Origin: Akkermansiaceae bacterium
Lineage (GTDB): Bacteria; Verrucomicrobiota; Verrucomicrobiia; Verrucomicrobiales; Akkermansiaceae
Reading direction: 5' to 3'
Assembly (NCBI GenBank): GCA_017798145.1
Contig: CP059069.1
Span: 1,225,226 to 1,289,225 of the forward strand
Length of the DNA stretch: 64,000 bases
This document shows, piece after piece, positions 44,181 through 52,621 of the stretch (position 1 is the first letter of the stretch; each line of letters starts with the position of its first letter). Position numbers and translations under genes: made by a program. The notes under the pieces are model-generated. The model saw only the letters and a list, made by a program, of their open reading frames with translations. It was not told where the DNA came from and did not search any database.

Positions 44181-45358
44181 AAGCCTTTCTTCCGCTCATC
44201 GCCTCGATCTCCACGCTCGCGGCCAGTCCATACGGGATCTCCATCCCCCCCGGGACACAACAGCAACTTCCCGTAGGCACAACGGCTGTCCGTTTTTCTC
44301 CTGCTGACTCGGATTATGGAGCTTCCGCGAAACCGGAGACTTTCCTACCATACGGTGTCTTGCGCCCAGACTCCGTACCGGCCAAGGATGAGGTCTGGCG
44401 TGGCTTCGTCACCGAAACCACCGAAGCCATTGAAACCGGAATCAGGCATTGGGAAGTCCTCGATTCCTTCAACCTCGGCGCCCGCAACGAGAACACCCCC
44501 TTCCGCTACATCGAGCTGCTCACCATCGCCAAAAAAGCCGCGCCCCAGGCCAAGATCGGATTCTCGCTCGCGAACTACGACCTGGAATTCCTAGACGATG
44601 CCCTGCGTGAAGGCGCGGGAGACCAATTCGATTTCATTTCCCTCAGCCCCTTTCCCTGCTCGGAAGGAATCGCCCCCGTCCTTCCCACTGTCCTGCCAAC
44701 CCTCCGCAGGCTCCTCGCGCTCCATGGCGTTGACGCGGAAATGCCCGTCCACATCACCCTGACCGGCAGCCAGGAAGCCCTCTCAGAGGCCGCACCCCTA
44801 GCCCTCTCGCTCGGCTTCGCCCATGTTTTCCTCGAGACCGATCCCGCCACCTTCGCAAAGATCCCCACCGCACCCGCCGCCGTCCCGGAGACCGCCGATC
44901 ACTCCGGGAAAACAGCAGGCAGCATCACCTTCGGGCAAAAAAACCGCTATGACGGCCTCCACCAGCTTTTCCCAACGGACACCCCGTGGGATGAGGAACT
45001 GGGAGCGAACCGCCTCCACCTGTGCGCGGATCCACCTGTCTTCCGCACCACTTTCCTCACCGCCGCAGGACTCGTCCCGCCTGACACATCAACCCTCGAG
45101 ATCACCGTCACCGCAAGACGCCTTCCCACCAAGGAAGGCTTGGGAAAACCCACCGCCATAAACCTCACCTACGAATCCACCTTCGGCACCAACTCGCCCG
45201 AAACATGGTTCTCCGTCCCCGGTGAAAACAAATGGCACACCCACACGTGGAAGATCACCGACGCCAAATTCACCGGCAAACTCGGCTGGAACTTCCTCCT
45301 CGACGCATCCGGTGCCGGCAACGACGTCCTCATCCGCGAAATCAGTGTCAGCCGCTGA
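44177..45358 (+). CDS. Exported TIM-barrel-like protein of unknown function
   Basis: The 393-residue protein has a short signal peptide (MKAFLPLIASISTLAASP). Its middle part reads like a (beta/alpha) barrel: FRYIELLTIAKKAAPQAKIG, DQFDFISLSPFPC, EMPVHITLTGSQEAL and FAHVFLETDP. The C-terminal 130 residues form a beta-sandwich, carbohydrate-binding-like region (HTHTWKITDAKFTGKLGWN). It may be an exported glycosidase-like protein, but no catalytic pair can be assigned. It is translationally coupled (ATGA) to the ABC permease, which suggests a role with that transporter. Confidence 0.5.
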   Translation: MKAFLPLIASISTLAASPYGISIPPGTQQQLPVGTTAVRFSPADSDYGASAKPETFLPYGVLRPDSVPAKDEVWRGFVTETTEAIETGIRHWEVLDSFNLGARNENTPFRYIELLTIAKKAAPQAKIGFSLANYDLEFLDDALREGAGDQFDFISLSPFPCSEGIAPVLPTVLPTLRRLLALHGVDAEMPVHITLTGSQEALSEAAPLALSLGFAHVFLETDPATFAKIPTAPAAVPETADHSGKTAGSITFGQKNRYDGLHQLFPTDTPWDEELGANRLHLCADPPVFRTTFLTAAGLVPPDTSTLEITVTARRLPTKEGLGKPTAINLTYESTFGTNSPETWFSVPGENKWHTHTWKITDAKFTGKLGWNFLLDASGAGNDVLIREISVSR

Positions 45359-45654
45359 ACTCCCCGGCCTCATGCCGGCCTCCCCTCCTGCGGCTTCCGC
45401 ATCCGAAGAGTCCATGCATCTTCCGGAAGCCGATGGGAAGGCGTGGCTTTCCCGGGATGCATGAAGAGAGCTTGCGCCATCCGCGCTTTGCCCCGTATCA
45501 CCGAATCCGACAATTTTTCAGATCGCCTGTCTGATCGCCCCGCGAGGGCTGCATGGATCCGGGGTTGCGGCCATGAGCCTCCTTTCCCTCCGTTGGATGA
45601 AATTCCCGCTTCACCTCGCACCGTATCCCTTGCAGCCTGATCCATCCCAAGCCC

Positions 45655-46368
45655 ATGAGCAATTTCTCCCACCTCCCGACAGCCGCGGGCTTTTTCGAAA
45701 CCGGCGCCCTGAAACTCCTCCTCGAAGGGGGCGTTTTCATGTGGCCCATCCTTGCACTCCTCATCCTGGCCCTGGCGGTGATCATCGAGCGCTATCGCAG
45801 CCTCAAACTGTTGGAGACCGATGCCTCGGCATTGCGCTCGGAGGTGATCTCGCTGCTTTCCGAGGACAGGGTCGAGGAATCGCTGGAGCTGTGCGATTCC
45901 TCCACCGGCCCTGTCCCTGCCATCCTTTCCAACGGGCTGCGGAAATACCTCGTCCTGCGCCGCCTCGGCTACGATCCCGCACAGATGGAGCAGCAGGTCC
46001 TCAAGAGCATGGAGACCTACGGCGTGAACATCGTCGCCGCGCTCGAGAAACACCTTCCCATCCTCGCCACGATCGCCTCGGTCGCACCCATGCTCGGCTT
46101 CCTCGGCACGGTGCAGGGCATGATCGTCGCCTTCGGGGACATCGAGGCGAACATCGGCCAACAGAACATCGTGCAGGCGGCCGCCTCCGGGATCCGCGTG
46201 GCCCTTCTCACCACCGCCTTCGGGCTGGTCGTCGGCATACCGGCCTACATGGCGTTCAACTATTTCACCGGAATCATCAACGACTTCGTCCTGCAGGTGG
46301 AGTCCTCGGCGGCGGAGCTCATCGAGGTCGTCACCCTGCGCCTGACCCTAGACAAGGAACCGAAATGA
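45655..46368 (+). CDS. exbB: MotA/TolQ/ExbB proton channel protein
   Basis: The 237-residue protein has three membrane helices (about residues 27-44, 130-152 and 176-200) and the family core LEKHLPILATIASVAPMLGFLGTVQGMIVAF, with a conserved Gly-rich turn. ExbB-type proteins use the proton gradient, with ExbD, to energise outer-membrane or periplasmic work. It opens a six-gene run in which each gene overlaps its neighbour by a few bases: exbB, two exbD, a small membrane protein, a DUF4159 protein and a TPR protein. A 296-base gap upstream probably holds the promoter. Confidence 0.9.
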   Translation: MSNFSHLPTAAGFFETGALKLLLEGGVFMWPILALLILALAVIIERYRSLKLLETDASALRSEVISLLSEDRVEESLELCDSSTGPVPAILSNGLRKYLVLRRLGYDPAQMEQQVLKSMETYGVNIVAALEKHLPILATIASVAPMLGFLGTVQGMIVAFGDIEANIGQQNIVQAAASGIRVALLTTAFGLVVGIPAYMAFNYFTGIINDFVLQVESSAAELIEVVTLRLTLDKEPK

Positions 46369-46787
46369 AACTGCATCGCGGGAAAATGCTGGTCGATCCG
46401 CCCGCCTGCGCGAGCTCGGACATCGCCTTCACGCTCATCATCTTTTTCCTCGTCTGCGCGGCGGTGCAGCCGGAGACAGGCATGTCGCAGGCCTTGCCCA
46501 AGACCGAGGAGAAATCCGAGAAGCGCGACCAGAGCCAGAACCTTGAGGTTTCGATCACCCCGTCCAGCATCATCCTCAACGGCAGCCCGCTGAAACCGGA
46601 CGAGTTCGCAGCCCGCATCTCCGCCGCGCTCAAGGCGAAAACGCGCGAGGCGGACAGGATCGTGGTGGTGAAAAGCGCTCCGAACACCCCCTACCCGCTG
46701 TGGCTTGCCGTATCGCAATCCATCGACAACGCCGGTGGCATCCTCACCCTCGAACTGGAGTCCGAGAAAACGATCAACGTCCGATGA
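46365..46787 (+). CDS. exbD: ExbD/TolR biopolymer transport protein, first copy
   Basis: The 140-residue product has one N-terminal membrane helix (about residues 20-37, DIAFTLIIFFLVCAAV) that carries the proton-accepting Asp at the helix start, and a periplasmic domain ending in PLWLAVSQSIDNAGGILTLEL. This is the ExbD/TolR layout. The start overlaps the exbB stop as ATGA and its own stop overlaps the second exbD in the same way. Confidence 0.87.
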   Translation: MKLHRGKMLVDPPACASSDIAFTLIIFFLVCAAVQPETGMSQALPKTEEKSEKRDQSQNLEVSITPSSIILNGSPLKPDEFAARISAALKAKTREADRIVVVKSAPNTPYPLWLAVSQSIDNAGGILTLELESEKTINVR

Positions 46788-47200
46788 AACTCCCGCGCAA
46801 GAAACTCACCGCATCCGTCCCCTCCTTCGCAATGGGCGACATCGGCTTCCTGCTGCTCATTTTCTTCGTGATCCTCGCCCGCGCCCAGGACGACAGCCAC
46901 ATCCAGTGGGAGCCCGCGCGGATGAAGGACGTGGAAATGGCAGCCGCACCGCTCGCCACCGTCACGATCGACGCCGGCTTCAAGACCTACCTCGACGGAA
47001 AGGAGATCGCCCCCGAGGAAATCGCGGGAAGGCTCACCGAAATCCTCGGCGATGCGCCCGCCGGCCAGCGCAATGTTTTCCTGAAGGTCCACAAGGAGGC
47101 AAAGGCCAGCAACTTTGAGCCGGTGATCTCCGCGATCAGCGAGGCGGGCGGCGACCTTGTCCACATCCTCGAACCGGAGAAGGAAACGAATCCAAAATGA
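46784..47200 (+). CDS. exbD: ExbD/TolR biopolymer transport protein, second copy
   Basis: The 138-residue protein again has an Asp-bearing membrane helix (FAMGDIGFLLLIFFVILA, about residues 17-34) and a periplasmic domain with VTIDAGFKTYLDGKEIAPEE and FEPVISAISEAGGDLVHIL. It is clearly a paralogue of the preceding gene but quite diverged, so the two may form a heteromeric ExbD pair. It overlaps both neighbours by four bases. Confidence 0.85.
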   Translation: MKLPRKKLTASVPSFAMGDIGFLLLIFFVILARAQDDSHIQWEPARMKDVEMAAAPLATVTIDAGFKTYLDGKEIAPEEIAGRLTEILGDAPAGQRNVFLKVHKEAKASNFEPVISAISEAGGDLVHILEPEKETNPK

Positions 47201-47661
47201 ACATCAAACCGGAAGACACGAAACCCAAGCGGACCGCGATGGCCAGCACCAAGGCGGATCTGCGCGAATTGCGCAGCAACTCCCAGGCGACCGTCCAGGA
47301 AATCCAGGCATTCCTCCGCGACTTGAAAGGCAAGAGCCCGCAGGAAATGCTTGGGGTCGTAGCTTCCAACAGTCTGGTCCGCGCCCTGTTCATCTCAGCC
47401 GGAGTCGTCGCGGCGGTGCTTCTGCTTTTCACCGCGATCCCCTATTTCACCGCCGATGAAAAGCCCGACAAGCCGGCCTCGGAAAACATCCCTGGAAATG
47501 AACAGCCGGAACCCGGGGCATTGCCGGAAACCCCTGTTCCGGAAGCGCCACCGGAACCCGACCCACTCTCAAAACTCGGGGTCGGCGAGGAACTTGCCGC
47601 GCCTCCCGGCACCAACCCACTCGAGGACAAGGGCGACGACTTCCTGAAAGACCTGGAGTGA
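47197..47661 (+). CDS. Single-pass membrane protein with Pro/Glu-rich tail
   Basis: The 154-residue protein has a polar N-terminus with a short coiled-coil-like stretch (DLRELRSNSQATVQEIQAFL), one membrane helix (about residues 64-84) and a periplasmic tail rich in Pro and Glu (PGALPETPVPEAPPEPDPL). Such a tail could span the periplasm as in TonB, but no C-terminal TonB domain is present. I do not recognise the family. It is locked into the ExbB/ExbD operon by ATGA-type overlaps. Confidence 0.6.
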   Translation: MNIKPEDTKPKRTAMASTKADLRELRSNSQATVQEIQAFLRDLKGKSPQEMLGVVASNSLVRALFISAGVVAAVLLLFTAIPYFTADEKPDKPASENIPGNEQPEPGALPETPVPEAPPEPDPLSKLGVGEELAAPPGTNPLEDKGDDFLKDLE

Positions 47662-49076
47662 TGGACTGGCGCCGGGCATGGGAATGGTTCCTGCAACACA
47701 TCCGCCGCCCGGCCGTGATGACAGGTATCTTCGCAATCCTGTGGTGCCTCGCATGGCTCGATTCGCATGTCTGGTTTCGTTTCCCCACGTGGTTCCACGC
47801 CCTGTTTTTCCTTTCGGCCATGCCGGTGTGTTTCCATTGGGTGAAACACTTCCGGAAAAAATCCAAGGTCGCATACCTGGCCGCGCTCAGCGTCTCCTAC
47901 ATCCCCGCATGGGTGCTCGTCGCCGAGATCCCCCTGCTCTTCTCCGGATATTCGCTTTCGTCCTCCCTCTCCGACGCGGGCGCCTTCGGCGCGTTCTTCC
48001 TCGGCCTCGCATGGGCGGTCTGGTGGATGGACCGCGAGACGAAACGCATCCGCCCCGCTCCATCCGAACACCGCACATGGGATCCACGGCGGCTGACCGC
48101 ATGGTATTTCGGCAGGAAAAACGCAAAGCTCAGGCAATCGGTTTTCACCCTGCTCACCTACAGCGCCCTGTTCTGCATGATGTTCCTTTTCCTGACGAAG
48201 CTCACCGGCTGCGCGATCTACGAGGCACCCCTCGGCGGCGGCGAGGACAAGCAACTCCGCCAGACCGTCAAGATCCAGAAGGTCATCAAGAAAAAATACG
48301 TCATCAATCCCTACAGCAGCATCCTCTTCAACCCGCCGCCCATCGATGATGTGGAACTGCAGTTGTTGGAAGTGACCGAGCACCTCTATCAGATCGGCCA
48401 GGGCAAGGCGGACGGCGCGGGCTTTTCCGCAGGAACCACCCGCGGCAAGGTGCGTTTCATCCGGCTCATCTATGACGGCGGCGACTGGCAGCAGGACATG
48501 GACCGCGGCTCCGATCTCAACCTCCTGACCGAATACGGCGTCCGCACCGGCCAACCCGTCAACGACCGGCCGGAGCCGATGAAGATCGCTCGGCTCAAGG
48601 CATTCCCCGCCCGCAAGAGCCCACCTATGGTTTACATGACCGGGCAACAGGGAATCGATGTCAGCGATTCCGAAGCCCTCATCCTCCGCGAGTATCTGTT
48701 GGAGAAACACGGCATGCTCTTCGCCGACAACGGCGGAAGCTCCGGCTGGGAGGGACAGTTCGTGTCGATGATGAAGCGGATACTTCCAAAGGTGGAGCCG
48801 ATCAACGTCTACCTCGACCACACGATCCACCGCATCCCCTACCCGCTGCCGAAGCTCCCCATCGTCGCCCCGCACGGCCGCTCGAACGCGCTCGGCTGGG
48901 TGGTGGACGGACGGCTCGCCGTGTATTACCATCCCGGCGATATCGGCGACGCCTGGGCCGACGGCCACTCCGGCGTCCCGCAGGAGATCTGGGAGGGCTG
49001 CTATCAGCTCGGCATTAACATCATCCACTACGCCCACGCGGAATACAACCGCTGGCTGGAAAGCACCAAGCAATGA
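47658..49076 (+). CDS. DUF4159 membrane protein
   Basis: The 472-residue product (GTG at 47658, or ATG at 47661) has about five N-terminal membrane helices up to residue 185. A large periplasmic DUF4159 domain follows: KVRFIRLIYDGGDWQQDMDR, PPMVYMTGQQGIDVSDSEA, LREYLLEKHGMLFADNGG and a conserved-looking IYLDHTIHRIPYPL-like stretch. DUF4159 proteins are frequent in Verrucomicrobiota and Planctomycetota next to MoxR/ExbD-type genes; the function is not established. Here it is the large periplasmic component of the ExbB/ExbD operon. Confidence 0.82.
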   Translation: MMDWRRAWEWFLQHIRRPAVMTGIFAILWCLAWLDSHVWFRFPTWFHALFFLSAMPVCFHWVKHFRKKSKVAYLAALSVSYIPAWVLVAEIPLLFSGYSLSSSLSDAGAFGAFFLGLAWAVWWMDRETKRIRPAPSEHRTWDPRRLTAWYFGRKNAKLRQSVFTLLTYSALFCMMFLFLTKLTGCAIYEAPLGGGEDKQLRQTVKIQKVIKKKYVINPYSSILFNPPPIDDVELQLLEVTEHLYQIGQGKADGAGFSAGTTRGKVRFIRLIYDGGDWQQDMDRGSDLNLLTEYGVRTGQPVNDRPEPMKIARLKAFPARKSPPMVYMTGQQGIDVSDSEALILREYLLEKHGMLFADNGGSSGWEGQFVSMMKRILPKVEPINVYLDHTIHRIPYPLPKLPIVAPHGRSNALGWVVDGRLAVYYHPGDIGDAWADGHSGVPQEIWEGCYQLGINIIHYAHAEYNRWLESTKQ

Positions 49077-50560
49077 AATTCCCCAGAGCAATCCTCGCCT
49101 CCATCACCGCACTTCTGCCGCTGATGTCCCCCGCCCTCTCCCCTCTGGAACAGATCCCCGTCGAGACTTTCGGGAAAATGAAGGAGACCGAGCGCTACCA
49201 GATGCGGATCGCGGAAAAGCATTACACCGACAAGAATTTCAAGACAGCCCTGGCGGAGTACGAGAAGTTCCTCACCCTCTACGAGAAAAGCCCCGGTGCG
49301 CCCTACGCGCAGCTGATGTGGAGCCACTCGATGATGCACCTCAAGAAACCGAAGACCGCGCTCCGCGAGGGTTTCCAATCCGTCATCGACTACTGGCCGG
49401 AGTCCCAGGAGGCCACCATCGCCGCCTACTGCATGGCCGATGCCTACCGCACCATGGGCGAGGTCAAGAGCGCCCAGGAGGCCTTCCGTTTCCTCATCCG
49501 TGAGTATCCGGATCACGAGATCGCCGTCCGCTCCCGCACCGACCTGCTCCACTACGCCCGCCTGCACCAGGACAAGGAGGAGGAGATGTCCCTGCTCCAG
49601 GATCTGGCCTTCAAGGTCAAGCGCACCGAGACCTCCAAGGAAACCTGCGCGAGCGCCGCCCGAGAGCTCGCCGAAATCCATTTCTTCGCCCAGCGATTCG
49701 ATGAGGGCAAAAAGGCGTTGGCCACGAACTATTCCGGCAAGGAACTTTTCGACAACGTCTTCAACCTATCCGCGAAGACCGTCGGCCACCTGCTCAAGGA
49801 CGAGAAAACGAAAGCAGCCGCCATCAACCTCGCCGACCAGCTGCTTGCCAGCCTCCAGCAGGACATCAAGGAACGCCCGGACGAAGGCAAGGAGATCCTG
49901 TACAAGGCCGTGGGGCTCAACGCCACTCTCGGCCGCCCGGCGGAGATCTGGAAAATCTACGAGGAGATCGCCGAACGCTACGGCCGCGACGACGGGATCC
50001 TAGGGAAAATGGCCGAGTGGTACAAGCAGCGCGACAAGCGCGAGGATGCCCGCCGCATCTACGCGGAGTTCAAGGATCAGGTCGCAGGGCTGAAGAACAT
50101 CGCCGCGATGCATCTGGAAGAAGGAAAGGTCAAGGAGGCCATAGAGATCTACCGCAAGCTCATCGAGATCGACGGCGACCATGCCGACGAACATCTCTGG
50201 GCCATCGCCGGCTGTTACGAAAAGCTGTCCGATTGGAAATCGGCGATCGGCGTTTACCGGCAGGTGAACCGTTTCCCGGAAAGCAATTTCCGCATGGCTT
50301 CCTGCCACCGCAGGCTCGGCGAGCACAAGGAGGCCATCCTGCTCTACGGCCAGTGCATGGTCGCCGATTCCGCCGCGCCCGAGGCCACCCTCCAGACCGC
50401 CTTCACCTATGAGGAAGCCAAGGAAAAGGAAAACGCGATCCGCACCTTCCAGCTCACCTGCCGCCGCCACCCGAAATCCGGCCAGGCCGGCAAGGCCCAT
50501 GCGCATCTGCAGAACAAATACAACATCAACGTGACACTCGGCGGTTCGGAAGAGGACTGA
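49073..50560 (+). CDS. Exported TPR-repeat protein
   Basis: The 495-residue protein has a signal peptide (MKFPRAILASITALLPLMSPA) and tetratricopeptide repeats over most of its length, for example AEKHYTDKNFKTALAEYEKFLTLYE, MADAYRTMGEVKSAQEAF, MHLEEGKVKEAIEIYRKLIEI and GCYEKLSDWKSAIGVYRQV. TPR arrays mediate protein contacts. In position it resembles YbgF/CpoB of the Tol-Pal system, which works with a TolQ/TolR (ExbB/ExbD) motor. It ends the six-gene unit. Confidence 0.85.
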   Translation: MKFPRAILASITALLPLMSPALSPLEQIPVETFGKMKETERYQMRIAEKHYTDKNFKTALAEYEKFLTLYEKSPGAPYAQLMWSHSMMHLKKPKTALREGFQSVIDYWPESQEATIAAYCMADAYRTMGEVKSAQEAFRFLIREYPDHEIAVRSRTDLLHYARLHQDKEEEMSLLQDLAFKVKRTETSKETCASAARELAEIHFFAQRFDEGKKALATNYSGKELFDNVFNLSAKTVGHLLKDEKTKAAAINLADQLLASLQQDIKERPDEGKEILYKAVGLNATLGRPAEIWKIYEEIAERYGRDDGILGKMAEWYKQRDKREDARRIYAEFKDQVAGLKNIAAMHLEEGKVKEAIEIYRKLIEIDGDHADEHLWAIAGCYEKLSDWKSAIGVYRQVNRFPESNFRMASCHRRLGEHKEAILLYGQCMVADSAAPEATLQTAFTYEEAKEKENAIRTFQLTCRRHPKSGQAGKAHAHLQNKYNINVTLGGSEED

Positions 50561-50645
50561 CGAGAGAATTCATGCGGCCACCGCTGAACCGGAAGGTGCG
50601 AAGGCGGGCAGCCGGGGGATCAAGGCTCGGGCGGACGGATGGACC

Positions 50646-52097
50646 TCATTCGCCCCGGTTCTCCCCGCTCTTCCAGAGCCTGATGTCATCGATGTCGTTC
50701 TTGCTCTCCGCACCTGCGGTGCTGCGGCCATTCCTGATATCCGCTTCGAGGTCGGCGAGCAGTTCTGCGACCGTTTCGGGATGCTTACCGAAGAGGTTGT
50801 CCATTTCCGCAGGATCCTTGCCCATGTGGTAGAGCTGGCCTTTCGGAGAGCCTCTCGGGACTTCCTTTTCCTTCGGCGAGCTCCATCCGCCGGAACCGCG
50901 AGCCAGGATGAGCTTCCACTCCCCCTTGCGGTATGCGAAATGGCCGGAGATGGAGTGATGGACGACTCCCTTGCGCGTGGAGCGGATCGGCTTCCCGAGC
51001 AGTGCGGGGAGGAAGCTCACGCTGTCCTCGCAGGTTTTCTCCGGCGGTTTCTCACCAAGCATGTCGGCTGCGGTGGCGAAGAGATCGGTGAGGCAGATCG
51101 TCGCCGCGGATTGACTGCCCGGCTCGACCTTCCCAGGCCAGCGGGCGATGAAAGGGATGCGGTGCCCACCGTCCCAGATGTCCGCCTTGGAGCCGCGCAT
51201 CCAAGCGCTGACAACATGCCCTTTCGCGGCGAGCCCCTTGATGTCGGCGGCTTTCGAGCAGCCGTTGTCGCTGGAGAAAATGACAAGCGTGTTCTCCCCG
51301 AAGCCGTTCTCCTCAAGCGCACCGCTGATCGCACCGACCACCTCGTCGGTCTGCATCACGAAATCCCCGTATGCCCCGAGTCCGCTCTTTCCCTTCCACT
51401 CGTCCGTGGGAACAATGGGCGTGTGGGGCGAGCCCAGGGGGAGATATAGGAAAAAGGGTTTTCCCCCGCCCTTGCGCGAGGCGATGAACCGGAGCGCCTG
51501 ATCTCGCAGCCGTGGCAGCATGTTGACCTCATCGTCATGGGCGATCACCTTGTCCCCTTCCACGACGGTTTTCATTTCACGGGCATGGTGGAAGCCGTGG
51601 AAAAAACCGAAACCCCGCGCCAGGGGGCCGTCCGGAATCAAAGAGCCGACCGGCGTGCCACTGGTCGGCTTGCGGGTCCGAGGATCCAGGTATTGGAAAT
51701 TCAGGTGCCATTTCCCGATGATCGCCGTGTCGTAGCCTTTCGAGGATAGGTAGCCCGCGATGGTCTGCCTGTCCTTGTCGATCAGGCAGGGTGCATGGCC
51801 GGTGACAACCCCGGACTGGAGCTTTGTCCGCCAGCTGTAGCGCCCGGTGAGCAGCCCGTAGCGAGTTGGTGTGCAGACGGATGAGCCGGAATGCGCATCG
51901 GTGAAAACCATCCCCTCCCCGGCGAGCCGATCGGCGTGGGGTGTGGGGATCTTGCCTCGCCCGGGGTTCAGGCAGCGGACATCCCCGTAGCCGAGGTCGT
52001 CGCAGAGGATGACCACGATGTTGGGCGGGGATCCCTGGCCTAAGGCCGAAGCCAGCAGCAATGGGAAGGAAAGGGGTATGAGGGAATGCAGTCTCAT
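50646..52097 (-). CDS. Secreted sulfatase (formylglycine type, family S1)
   Basis: From the ATG at 52097 the 483-residue protein has a signal peptide (MRLHSLIPLSFPLLLASALG), the metal-binding NIVVILCDDLGYGDV, and the formylglycine motif CTPTR (Cys75). IIGKWHLNF, FLYLPLGSPHTPIVP and VIFSSDNGC are also present, all typical of arylsulfatase/N-acetylgalactosamine-sulfatase-like enzymes. It is distinct from the sulfatase at 20066. It is alone on its strand. The likely role is desulfation of extracellular or host-derived glycans. Confidence 0.93.
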   Translation of the reverse strand: MRLHSLIPLSFPLLLASALGQGSPPNIVVILCDDLGYGDVRCLNPGRGKIPTPHADRLAGEGMVFTDAHSGSSVCTPTRYGLLTGRYSWRTKLQSGVVTGHAPCLIDKDRQTIAGYLSSKGYDTAIIGKWHLNFQYLDPRTRKPTSGTPVGSLIPDGPLARGFGFFHGFHHAREMKTVVEGDKVIAHDDEVNMLPRLRDQALRFIASRKGGGKPFFLYLPLGSPHTPIVPTDEWKGKSGLGAYGDFVMQTDEVVGAISGALEENGFGENTLVIFSSDNGCSKAADIKGLAAKGHVVSAWMRGSKADIWDGGHRIPFIARWPGKVEPGSQSAATICLTDLFATAADMLGEKPPEKTCEDSVSFLPALLGKPIRSTRKGVVHHSISGHFAYRKGEWKLILARGSGGWSSPKEKEVPRGSPKGQLYHMGKDPAEMDNLFGKHPETVAELLADLEADIRNGRSTAGAESKNDIDDIRLWKSGENRGE

Positions 52098-52421
52098 GAT
52101 ATCTAGGGCGCCTCCTGCCTGATTGCATTGGATGCGATGCGACCGACGGCTGCAAGGATTCTGTGCGGATGCCGAAAGCCAGGTGGTCATTGAGTTCAGC
52201 ATATCCTGGAAAATCCGGGTTTTCCCCACCACCCGCAGGATCCACCAATTTCCTCGCCAAGGAGCAACCGCACTGCTATTCCCATGCCCGGCGGGGACTT
52301 CCGCCGAAAACCCAAAACCCCCATGTCTGCCAGGCAACCTATCCGGCAACGCCAGCCCGACCGTGCAATCTTCTCCCGGCATTACCACCGTGCGGCGAAC
52401 GAACCCACGATCATCCCAAGG
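52098..52421. other. Divergent intergenic region
   Basis: It lies between the sulfatase (minus) and the small membrane protein (plus). Open frames on both strands run through it but look like noise. No convincing promoter boxes or RNA genes can be named. Confidence 0.3.
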
Positions 52422-52556
52422 ATGAACCGTCGTGACATGGAAAAGTTCAGGGAGGATAGGAAGACCCGCTTGCTGAAGCGGTTTTCCATCGCAATGGCGG
52501 TCGCCTCCCTGGCACTGGGACTGCTGCTTGTAAGCCTGCTGTTCATCTTCCGCTAG
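52422..52556 (+). CDS. Small single-helix membrane protein
   Basis: A 44-codon frame starts at the ATG at 52422, five bases after a CAAGG that could act as ribosome binding site. It encodes a strongly basic N-terminus (residues 1-20) and one hydrophobic helix (about residues 24-43, ALGLLLVSLLFIF). The basic head and C-terminal helix give a reasonable inner-membrane topology. I do not recognise it and its reality is uncertain. Confidence 0.4.
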   Translation: MNRRDMEKFREDRKTRLLKRFSIAMAVASLALGLLLVSLLFIFR

Positions 52557-52621
52557 TCCACCGGCCTTGCCGAGATTTGCAGATAATCAGTTGCGGCGAA
52601 GTCCCTCCGCGCATTTACTGG

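Noticed and set aside
45364-45378. Terminator after the exported barrel-like gene
   Set aside because: CCGGC/GCCGG gives only a 5-pair stem with no T-tract; too weak to call.
47442-49091. A 549-codon open frame antisense to the DUF4159 gene
   Set aside because: It covers the coupled plus-strand genes exactly, and its translation is low-complexity and without a motif.
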